From positions 16,322,031-16,386,030 of the forward strand of contig NC_135559.1 in NCBI RefSeq assembly GCF_964340395.1: 64,000 nt of DNA, in the 5' to 3' direction. The notes beneath the pieces were generated by a model. The model saw only the letters and a list, made by a program, of their open reading frames with translations, did not search any database and was not told the origin of the DNA. Below are positions 13,701-61,714 of the stretch, one piece after another. The position numbers were made by a program, and so were the translations under genes. Numbering within the stretch: position 1 is the first letter of the stretch; each line of letters opens with the position of its first letter. This stretch comes from Glandiceps talaboti. Its lineage: Eukaryota > Hemichordata > Enteropneusta > Spengelidae.

Positions 13701-16083
13701 TTTCATGTCATTTGTTGTAAAGTGAGTGGTGTGTATGTCTAAAGTTTTGAATTATGTACTTTGATGTAGAAATGTTGATAATTTTGGTACACACTTCTGT
13801 ACTCCTATAGCAGCCATCTTTGATTTTTCCCACAATGTCTCACGATGTCAAAGGTTATATTTGATATTCATTCTTGCCAGACATTTGTCTTTGAAATGTA
13901 AGTGTACTGAACTTTGTAGATTACAAAAGAGTGATGTTTGTAACAATATTTAATTGAAATATTTTAACCATTTCAAAAAGTGATCTGTGACCTTTGACAT
14001 TTCAAGGGATTCTGGGAGTTATCCAAGATGGCAGCTATAAGCTGAAAACTCTTTATTTTTGCATGAAGTAATTTTTAATGGTTTGATTATATGCTCTTGT
14101 TGTACATGTTTACTGCTATATTTTCATTTAAATTAATTTGACAGGAATTGAAGTATTTTACAAAAAAATGATTTCAGGATGACATTTAGGCTTTTCTCAT
14201 CCCCAACAATTCCAAATTGTAAACAATGTATTTTGTATAGATAGAAATGCAACTAAAGCAATCCAGTGCTGGCCCCTATATGACCATGTATATGATGTTC
14301 ATGTAGAAATATATTGGCAAAATTTGTCAGTTTAAGAATTGTGTTGCATACATGCACATAATAGACCAGTCTATTTTATTTGTCAAACTTTCCTGAGCAT
14401 GTTAATATCAGAATTGTCAAGTATTTCAATATTGTTTCCCATTGGCTTTCTTCTTGGTGTATGAGGTAATTAATCAATAAATACACACTTAAAACAATTT
14501 TATTCTCGTTTATCAACTTTATGGTGGATGCAGCAATATGTTTGTGTTCGTGCAAGTCTTGTTTTTTTTCAACAGAAAATTGACACCAGTTGATATTTAT
14601 ATTGTTAGTTTATTATCCCTCAAGGGAAATGCATCTTGCAACAACTGACATTGAAAAATACAGATGTACAGTAAAATGCACAACAAGGATGTACAAAAAC
14701 ATGGAAAACTGGGTATAAAATGTATGTATAATTGACCCACACTTCAGACATGTACTCCGAGTAGTATCTTATTGTAGTATTCAACTGGCAGAGGGAAGTA
14801 ATTTGACAAAAGTCAAGAAAGAAACTTACAAATTACAACCTGAACACATATTAAAGCACTCTGCTATTGTCACAATTTGCTTGTGTTACAAATAGTTTAC
14901 ACACCTTCCACTGTCGAGATGCACACTATGTGTCCCATCTATCCCTCACAGGCAAGAAAAGGAAGTCTAAGTACTGTTGCTTGGGCCTATTTGTTTATTT
15001 CCTTCATAGGAAATTGCCAAACGCATTGAAATGTGAAGGAATGCATACTGCACCATCTCGAGATAAACTGAAATTATTTGTCACCAACAGGCAAAACCAA
15101 TGGGAGTACTACTACGCTTGAATCCAGGTTTGTGTACATTCATGTATGCATGCATCCATGTCCACCTATATCTCTGACATGCATGAGCCGATTTTAACCA
15201 AACATGGCACAAATGTCAAATATTTAGTTGTATACACACTTTACTTTCATTCTTGATAATGGCTGAATGGCTGCCACATTTAAAGTGAAAATTTATGTTT
15301 TGATCACTAACTCTGGAATCTTAATTAGCATTTGAGTGTCTACGTTCACGTTGGCCATGATGAACTTACTACTGAGACATTGACCTTTTGGTCACAAACT
15401 ATATGTTTAGGGTCAAAATGACCCAAAATATTCAAAGGTGTTCATGTATACTGCTGACGTGACATGTATGGACCGGTTTCAAACGAACCTAACATAAATG
15501 TCTGATAATGGTCCAACAATTTAGGTCATTTTATCTCATAACCTTCACAATAATGACCAAAATGAGTAATATTTGTTGTAAAAATTCACAATATGAATGA
15601 GTAAGTTGAAACATTGGAGGCAATGTATATGACTACAAATTGCTTATTGTTGTAATTTAAAAAAAAAATCTTTAGATGCAAATAATGTCAGTAATATTTA
15701 TAGCATACCTGTCTGGTATGTAGGACAAATGTAAATCGTTTTATCAGTGCACGTACACAGCTGTGTAGCATTTGGATTAACCAATTTGCAGCTACTAATT
15801 ATTTGAAATCGTTCATCATGGCAATTATTAACTTATTAAAGACATACACTCTATGCAACCATTCTTGTCCAAAGAGATTAAGATATGTTCTGTTATCATT
15901 TTGCCACAGTATAGGTTATCCCCTTAGGTACGGTCATGCTGATAGAAATGACTGTTCAGACTTTATCAAGTGGTAATTTAGTATTACTGCGTTCTCTAGG
16001 CTGTGGCTGATTGAAAGATGTAGTTTCAACAAGTCCACCTTTTAACAAATAATTGCACAACGCCACATTACCCATACCGGCTT
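10791..16083. other. Non-coding stretch: TM9SF2 3' UTR and intergenic DNA
   Basis: No exon could be supported on either strand. The 3' UTR of the TM9SF2-like gene must begin here. The clearest AATAAA I found downstream is at 14476-14481, which would make a ~3.7-kb UTR, but cleavage could be anywhere earlier. Around 15120-15560 there is text typical of old dispersed repeats (for example CGATTTTAACCAAACATGGCAC). An open frame at 14867-15121 resembles nothing I know and has no splice context. Confidence 0.6.
14476..14481 (+). promoter_or_regulatory. Candidate poly(A) signal AATAAA
   Basis: Canonical hexamer 3.7 kb past the TM9SF2 stop codon, followed within 40 bases by T-rich sequence. Whether it is used cannot be told from sequence alone. 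Confidence 0.3.
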
Positions 16084-18145
<2,062 letters not shown>

Positions 18146-20324
18146 ATTTTTGTCAGGTATTCTGCCCACTTAGATACAGAATCAGCAATCGACAACGCCG
18201 AACAGTAATGTCTCTCTCACTTGCATATATCCAGTCCTCTTTCGACGTTCGCGTTCACTACAATTGCAATGAAATATTACAATACTTTCCACAACATTTG
18301 ATTTTCTGAGTCTTGTCCTGACATGATTTTCAGACTCTAATATAATAAGGTTCAATTTGGTTAAATAGTGAAAACACTGACAATACACAGAATGAGAAAA
18401 TGAAAGTGATTGCTTTTTGTTATTAGCATACTGTAATAGATTTTGTTGACAGGTATATTGATATGTAATGCTTTGTAAAATAGAAATATGATATACACTT
18501 TATACAGTTCTTTGATAATTACTCAACCTGTATGTTGTATAGGACGTGGATATCGAAGAAGAGAGGGAATATTGCTACAGGTAAAGAAAAATGTTTGTAG
18601 ATGAACATGGGTTATTCAAAATGTCACGAATTCTTGGAGAGTTTTTTGAAAAGTAAAATGTGTAGTTACAACGATATGAATTTGAATAGAGTCAGTACGT
18701 TTGACAATATAAAATAAACTATTAACAGTCTTTATAGCAGAACACCAACATGACACATTATTCGTAATGTGATGAATTCTTGGAGTAAAAAAGTTTATTT
18801 ACAAACGATATTAATTTGAATCTGTCGATGTGATAATTTAATAAACTATTACCATAGCAATAGTAGTAGTCCTTACAGCAGAACACCAACACGATATATT
18901 TTATTCTTTGTCTTCACAAACATATATCAATTACTTATCATGAGAACTTACAAGGCTGTTGGTCTACTTACTTTACACGGTGATGTGGTGATCGAAAACA
19001 CCATCATATTAAGAGCATAAATGGCTTTTAATTTGCCTTTTGCATAAAAAGTAACCGACGCGATTGAGATACAAACGTGATAAAACTCTACTGAAAATCT
19101 TAAATTTCACGGCCTTAAAATGAGAAAGAAAAAAGTGATGTTTTTGTATTGTTGTACAATTAGGTAAGACTCACATAACTGACACCGAATTCAAGCTTGA
19201 TGTGGGCATAAATGTGTTTATGGGTTGTCTGAAATTGTCTTACCTGACTAAATTTACAAATGTAATTGCACTCTGCCAACAAAGAGATCAGAATTATAAG
19301 TTTGCCAACATACTTCATTTTTTGGACCATAACTGAGACTGAATGGATAAAGAATTATTGAAATATGTTCAAATTTTAAACTAACATTGCAATATACTAA
19401 ATAAATACAAATTCATAACTTAGTACAATACATCAGAAATTTGGATGGAATTATTAGATTGTAGTTATTTTAAGGGATTGTTCATATATTTGTCAATGTT
19501 ACCAAAGTTATGTTGTTGTCATCACAATCGTCACCGCTGTGATTTTCATAGAATCGATCAACAAGCCATATTTGCCTATCTTTAGCAGTAAGTCAACTTT
19601 AAAAGACATAACTACACATTTTTATACGACTTCTTCACACTGTCAAACTCTGCGCATGCGTTCAACTAGAACTTTACCACATATAAAATGAGTAGTAAAA
19701 ACAGCTCAAGTCCCTCACCTGAAAGTAGACTTTGTAATTATTAACTCAAATTATAAATAGGATGGCGACATTTTAGCACCACACTTTGATAGATACAAGA
19801 TTATACGGTTATAGTCACCATAGTAACACAGTATGCTTCGAGACTTGAGAATAATCATATATTTTAATGAAAGCGTTTATTTACAACTACTTAAATAAGT
19901 TAATGTACTCCTTATTTACTCCAGAAGGTCACGTGATTAAAAATCTGAGACCATTGATCGGGCTTTGATAGGTGATTCTGTGAAGAGATAAAGAGAAAAG
20001 TTGAATAATTATCACGATTTCATCGTTTGAGTCGCCCTTCACAGGGCTTATATCAAGTAGCTCACAAAACAGTAAACAATATGCCAAATGACTCATTGTA
20101 TGGACTTTGTTGCATCTACAGGTAGGTATGTATTCTATGATTAGTAAACCCACTTTTACAAAGATGATTTATTTATGAAGAATTTAATGAGATAAAACAC
20201 TTTTAAATTAAATTTATTGAGATGAACTCGCACTTCACATTCTCGGCAGATCTACAGAGGCATCGTCTTTACCAAATATCTTGTAGTGGTTCTGTTATAG
20301 AAGAGTGTCAATAGTCAGCGTACC
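18146..20324. other. Intergenic region between divergent GPCR and DED-Roc genes
   Basis: The two genes start head to head, so this 2.2 kb should hold both promoters and 5' UTRs. No TATA box or CpG island could be assigned with confidence. A diverged ~165-bp tandem duplication lies at about 18615-18905. The last ~100 bases before 20325 are the likely 5' UTR of the DED-Roc gene. Confidence 0.5.
18615..18905. repeat. Diverged ~165-bp tandem duplication
   Basis: GAATTCTTGGAG, ACGATAT-AATTTGAAT, AATAAACTATTA and AGCAGAACACCAACA occur in the same order twice, at ~18629-18750 and ~18772-18895. Confidence 0.7.
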
Positions 20325-55695
<35,371 letters not shown>

Positions 55696-56724
55696 TAAGA
55701 CCAGTGACACCAAACAGACACAGGATACAAGGTGCTTATAAATTTTATAGAACTATTCTGTATGAGTACATTGTAGAGGATGGGCAAGGAGTATTTTTGT
55801 GACTCATATTTGCTTCTTTAATACTTCTTTTATTATCTTTATTTAAGATTTCATGTTGTTATCAAAATATTATATGACACTGAAAATATATAACCTGTTG
55901 GGGGACACTTTAAATACTGGCATGAAATGAATTCAGAGTTACTGATGTAATATTTCTACGCACTTGATGAAATGTATTTTTTATTAACCTCGTGTAATTT
56001 ACTCTCTCATTCAGAGATATTACTCCCAAGGAGAAGCCTCTCCCTAAAATTTGCTTCTGAGAACACTGAAATCTTTTGAAAGTAGAAGAAAGAACATACA
56101 TTGTAGACTACCAATCTGAAGTCAGAGAAAGATGGACGTGAACATTGTAAATGAACATGTAAAGTTGACATGAACATAATTCGTGTCTATAGGAATGTGA
56201 AATATAAAAAAATGCAATTGAATCTGATAAATTTGTGAATTGGATATATTCAGCAAACCACACAGGAAGTTGGGTCTAAGGCTTAAATTAGTTTTGTAGT
56301 TTTCATTTTGGAACAAGCAAGTTATTGTGTTTTGATAGTTACTTTTATCAAAGACTTTGTTATTTTTAACATATGTAAGGGAAGTGTTAACTTTGCTCAG
56401 TAATATTCATTCTGTATGGTAGCATATAAAGTGGTATGTATTTATAAACACACCACACACATCTAGTCAGTAATTCATTTGGGTTGACCTTAATTTGCCT
56501 ACAAATTACCACTGTCTGTCTGATTTTATGCAAGTACTTAGTAATGATGTCACCATTTAGAGATATTTGATATGACTTGTAAGAAAACGATTCAAAGTGG
56601 TCATCATAAAAGAACTACCATAAAATATCATTTTTATAAAAGATTGCATTTTGACATTTTGAGCAAAACTGTTTATTCTTTGCAGCTATATAACTATATT
56701 CTAGCATAGTACAATTTTGACATG

Positions 56725-57125
56725 TTTCCAAGCAAAGTGTTCTTGTATGTATTCAGTCAGTTTTCAAGTGATCACTGCATTTCAACTTCACTGAGTTAGT
56801 CCTGTTTTCAAGCAAAGTGTTCTTGTATGTATTCAGTCAGTTTTTAAGTGATCACTGCATTTCAACATCACAGAGTTAGTCATGTTTTCATGCAAAGTGT
56901 TCTTGTATGAATTCAGTCAGTTTTCAAGTAATCACTACATTTCAACATCACTGAGTTAGTCATGTTTTCATGCAAAGTGTTCTTGTATGTATTCAGTCTG
57001 TTTTCAAGTAATCACTACATTTCAACATCACTGAGTTAGTCATATGTTTTCATGCAAAGTGTTCTTGTATGTATTCAGTCAGTTTTTAAGTGATCACTGC
57101 ATTTCAACATCACTGAGTATAGTCA
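56725..57125. repeat. ~80-bp minisatellite, five copies
   Basis: CAAAGTGTTCTTGTATG, ATTCAGTCAGTTTT, AGTGATCACTGCATTTCAAC repeated at ~56735, 56815, 56895, 56975 and 57057. The paralogous copy B has only one unit, so the expansion came after the larger duplication. Confidence 0.9.
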
Positions 57126-57770
57126 TGTTAAAATGTAGGGACTGAGGCATTTGTTTATATCATAAAATGACTGACATGTGAAAAATAGTAGTTAGGTCAT
57201 ACTAATAGGTCAAAGATAACATGAAATGAGTTATAGTTCTGTTTATTGACAGGGTTTAATAGGAGAACGTTTTATATTGCCAAGTTACAACAATATGACA
57301 AGACATTGTGTGTTTATTTAACACCTTTGAAAATTTCTGATTCAAATGTATGCAAATTATCTACTAGTAGGTAAGTTGTTATACAATGTATCCAAGTTTT
57401 TGTCATGTGTCAACAGTGGCATGAAAGGTCACAGGTCAACACCACTTGAAATAAATTTTACTGTGTGCTAGGACAGTTTGCAGACTGAGAGTTCACAAGG
57501 TTATGATATAACTGGGTACTGCAAACCTGACTAGTGTGTCCTCTAATCAAAGAAAACATTTTGTTGAAAGTCATAAAAAACTATTTTTTTCCTGCATTTT
57601 CACCTGAGAGTAAGGTTAGGGAAACATCATATTTGGTATGTCCCCAGAAATTATCGTGTGTCTGTGTTTTGTCAGATTGCCATAGAGGGTGCACTTCACT
57701 TGACAGAGTTAAATTTGTATGCTTCATCCTGGAACTGGCAAGTTAATTTTTTAATAGAGGACTGTGTTTT

Positions 57771-57809
57771 ACCTCAGACCACTTATATAATTCCTTAGTG
57801 GTCTGAGGT
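57771..57809. repeat. Perfect 13-bp hairpin between duplicated blocks
   Basis: ACCTCAGACCACT at 57771-57783 pairs with AGTGGTCTGAGGT at 57797-57809 across a 13-base AT-rich loop. Confidence 0.85.
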
Positions 57810-60169
57810 TTTACGAATTACACTTATTATCAAAGTCTTGATGTCAAGTGTTTGTTTTGTAACAAATATTCTGTATAGTAGCATATAAAGTTCTATGTAT
57901 TTAAACACATCATGCATCTAGTCAGTATTCTTTGGGTTGACCTTTGACTACTAATTACCAATGTCTGTCTGATTTTACCTAGCTAGTAATGATGTCAATT
58001 CTTTGATGACTTGTAACAAAACTTTAATAATTGTCATAAAATAACTACCATGGAAATTTATTTTTTAATAAAATATGTATTTTTCACATTTTCAACAAAA
58101 CTATTTTTGTATGTACATTAATTTAACAACTAAACCACTAAATTCTAACATAACACAACAATTTTGACACATTTTCAAGCAAAAGGTTATTGCATGTTTT
58201 CAGTCAGTGTTAAAGTAATCACTGCATTTCAACATCTCTGAGTCATGCATTTATGTCAAAATGTAGTGACTGAGGTATTTGTCTATATCATAAAATGACT
58301 GACATGTGAAAAATGGTGTTTAAGGTCATAGGTCAAAGATAACATGAAATGAGTTATAGTTCTGTGACTCAGACAGTTTCACAGGGTTAGAAGAACATTT
58401 TATATTGACAAGTTATGGCAATTTGACAAGACATTGTGTTTATTTAACACCTCAAGTGGATTGTGGATTTTTTAAACTTGTTTTTATTGTACTGATTAAG
58501 TAATGTATCCAAGTTTTGTCATGTGTCAACAGTGGCATGAAAGGTCACAGGTCAATACCACTTGAAATAAATGTTACTGTGTACCAGGACTGAGAGTTCA
58601 CAAGGTTATGATATAACTGGATAGTACAGACCTGACTAAGTGTGCCCTGTTGAAAATGATAAAAACTATTTTTTTCTGTATTTTCACTTGATGGTAAGGG
58701 ATAGGGAAACATCACATTTGGTATGTCCCTAGAAATTATTGTGTCTCTGTGTTGTGTCAGATTGCCATAGAGGGCGCACTTGACTTGCCAGAGTTAAACC
58801 TGATGTTTGCTTTTTTAACACAACTTTTATGTGCTTACAATGTAGTTTTGTGAAATGTATTCATTATATTAGACAACTTTTGAAGCCATGTGTTTCTAAA
58901 TTTATGAATTTACCCTATATGTGAGTTTAAAATACTTATCACTATAGTTTACTAATACTTAACTCTGAATACAGTACAAATACTTGTTTAATGGTTTTGC
59001 CCAAGTTTGATGAAATAACACAAAACTATTTTTCCCCATCAAGTTCAAATAAATGTTTATCATTATTTTCTTTGATTTCAATTTTAGCAACATACACAGT
59101 TTTATTACAAGTATTTTGTAGACTTTCATGTACTGCCATGCAACCTGAACCCATGACAAAAATGTGGACTCTAAGTCTTCCTAATCTTTAGAGTCCTAAA
59201 CATCTTTTTGTGAAAACTGCTGTAAAGGTAGTTACTGGAAATGGTCAATTTGTCATGAAAATATAATAATAAATTCAGAAGTATACATAGTTTAATCTAA
59301 ATTTCTCTCTATATGAAACTTAAAAACCTTAAGAAAGTGTCAATTATTTGTCATGAAAAACATACATTGACAAGTAGTCTAATATAAGTTCCTTGATTTC
59401 TACATGAAACTAAACACCTAGAGAAAATGTTAATTACTTGACTTTGAGAGTTGAATTGCACCATTTCTGTAGTTGTCTGCCATGTTGTTTCTTAATAAGT
59501 AAATCAATTCCTTTGAGAGTGATTTAATTTTTGCTGACTATATGTTACATGTGTAGATGTTTTGCTTGGATTTTAGTTATAGTGATTACATTCAGATACA
59601 TTTCCACATGGAAAATTTATTTTCACATTTTATACCAGTAAAGAGACACCAATTGTAATGATAAATCATAACTTTATTAATAACTGCAGTACTAATGTCA
59701 TTATTACAACTTTAAATTTCTAATATTTTTTCAATGACAATGTAATTTTCATACTTATATACAAGGCAATAAATATCATTTAAAGTTATATACTTTGAGT
59801 TTTGTGTTTTAATGAAAACTGAAATATTTCTGATTTCTAGACTTGTGATATGTTTTCAAATGACGTATATCAATTTAAACCTTTCAAAAAAAAACACAGC
59901 CTTGCAAAGGATTATTATTTTTATACTCTTGCATTACAGTCTTGCATTGTATTGAGATAAAAAATTATTACTTTTCAGAATGTCAGATCTGATTATTATT
60001 CATCAAATTAAATTTAATACTTTGTTTATATACCATACAAATTTATGTCATATTTCTGTACAGAAACCAACATCTTACCTCCAAGACTACATCTTGTGAT
60101 AATATAGTGAAAGTGAATGTTGAATTATGCACTATTGAGGGTGATGTGTTGGTAACCTCTCTCCTCTAG

Positions 60170-60674
60170 TTCACCTATCCATCACATAGAGATAACATGT
60201 TTGTTGGTGATCAGTTCACTTATCCATCACATAGAGATAACATGTTTGTTGGTGATCAGTTCAGTTATCCATCACACAGGGATAACATGTTTGTTGGTGA
60301 TCAGTTCATTTATCCATCACATAGAGATAACATGTTTGTTGGTGATCAGTTCACTTATCTATCACACAGAGATAACATGTTTGTTGGTGATCAGTTCATT
60401 TATCCATCACATAGAGATAACATGTTTGTTGGTGATCAGTTCACTTATCCATCACATAGAAATAACATGTTTGTTGGCGATCAGTTCACTTATCTATCAC
60501 ATAGAGATAACATGTTTGTTGGTGATCAGTTCATTTATCCATCACATAGAGATAATATGTTTGTTGGTGATCAGTTCATTTATCCATCACATAGAGATAA
60601 CATCTTTGTTGGTGATCAGTTCATTTATCCATCACACAGAGATAACATCTTTGTTGGTGATCAGTTCATTTATA
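60170..60674. repeat. 45-bp tandem array, ~11 copies
   Basis: Unit text is TCACTTATCCATCACATAGA followed by GATAACATGTTTGTTGGTGA. The unit is 15 codons long, so two frames stay open across the array (15-residue repeats containing MFVGDQF), but there is no start/splice context. It lies just 3' of the minus-strand exon at 60729-60836. Confidence 0.93.
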
Positions 60675-60728
60675 ATATCAATCACATGCTAGATGCTTAC
60701 TTGTTGCAGAACTACAGTGTTGCCATTC

Positions 60729-60836
60729 CTACAAAAGTTGTTTGTTGGTGAGTTCCTGTCTCATCTGTTGACGAAGTCTTGGTATATCAGCCTGAGAGAA
60801 CTTCATGGATACACTCTGGCAAAGATGTCTTGCATA
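60729..60836 (-). CDS. Terminal exon of an unrecognised minus-strand gene
   Basis: On the minus strand a strong pyrimidine tract (TTTTTCTTTCTTTTTTCAG) at 60860-60837 precedes 36 codons ending in TAG at 60731-60729. The peptide contains HLCQSVSMKFSQADIPRL followed by RQQMRQELTNKQ, an amphipathic, non-repeat sequence quite unlike its low-complexity surroundings. The frame assumes phase 0 at the acceptor. I do not recognise the family. The preceding exons would lie to the right, beyond the satellite array and the window edge. Confidence 0.55.
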   Translation of the reverse strand, partial: YARHLCQSVSMKFSQADIPRLRQQMRQELTNKQLL

Positions 60837-60989
60837 CTGAAAAAAAGAAAGAAAAATGAACAAAGGTGTTAACTATCATGAACACTTGTCTCTGTGTAAA
60901 TCTTTAAACTTCAGATTATGACATTATTTTACATAATTATGGACTGCATTCATTATCTTGCTACAGTACCCCTCAAGAATTGTTGTCCA

Positions 60990-61620
60990 GCCAGACAAGT
61001 GTTAGGTTGCCCCTATGCTAACACTAGAGGGGGATATTCTGATTTTAACATCAGGCTATCACTAACAATTATCACCAGAATGTATTTTGTAACTAGGAGG
61101 GTTGATGATCAAGCCATATATTAACACTAGGCTAGCTCTGTAGTACACCAGACTGGCAGTAACACCTCCCCAGCAGGTGTTAGTAACTGAAAGGGTTATT
61201 ATCTGCATCAGCACCATATGGTAATACATAGCTATAGTGCTAACACCAGAATGGAACTAACATGTAAGACCATGCACCAATGTGTTGACAACTAGAAGGG
61301 TTAATTAATACCTGTACCAGCACTGTACAGGCTGGCTCAGTGCTAACACCAGATGGGAACTAACACATCACCACCATGTGTTGGCTACTGAAAGGGCTAA
61401 TATCTGCATGAACCCTACATGTATGTTAACACCTGTCTAGCTAAGTGTTAACACGAGGCTGGCATATAATAAAAACCTCATCAACATGTCTGTGTATCTG
61501 ACTGATGTTAACATCAGGCTAGCTGGCTCTTACACCTCATCAAAATGTGTAAATTAGAAACTTCACCAGCCCAAATTTAACACCAGACAGATGTTAGTGT
61601 TAAAAACACACTAACAAAGG
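60990..61620. repeat. Diverged ~100-bp tandem repeats rich in TAACACCAG
   Basis: The series TAACACCAGA, ...ACTGAAAGGGTTA (or variants), TATCTGCAT, AGCACCATA recurs about five to six times with anchors near 61091, 61185, 61290 and 61386. Confidence 0.7.
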
Positions 61621-61714
61621 GCTAGTAAATTGGAATGTATTCTTGAAATCTACTGTATACAGAAAGTGTAATATTTATTGAAGGCATTGGTATCTGAAGA
61701 AGAAGTGTACCAGT

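Larger units (their letters stand above)
56394..58805. repeat. Large tandem duplication (~1.3 kb and ~0.95 kb copies)
   Basis: Copy A (~56394-57740) and copy B (~57868-58805) share an ordered series: GTAGCATATAAAGT, CATCTAGTCAGTA, GGGTTGACCTT, AATTACCA-TGTCTGTCTG, TAACATGAAATGAGTTATAG, CATGAAAGGTCACAGGTCAA, TTGCCATAGAGGG. Copy A is longer because it contains a minisatellite expansion. Confidence 0.88.
55696..60728. other. 3' flank of the DED-Roc gene and convergent intergenic region
   Basis: No further coding exon found. It should contain the 3' UTR of the DED-Roc gene (an AATAAA lies at 57450-57455 inside a duplicated block) and that of the convergent minus-strand gene ending at 60729. It is dominated by a ~1.3-kb duplication and, at the right, the 45-bp array. 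Confidence 0.55.

Noticed and set aside
60197-60751. 184-codon protein from the 45-bp array
   Set aside because: Two frames are open only because the unit is a multiple of three; no splice or promoter context and no non-repeat protein sequence.
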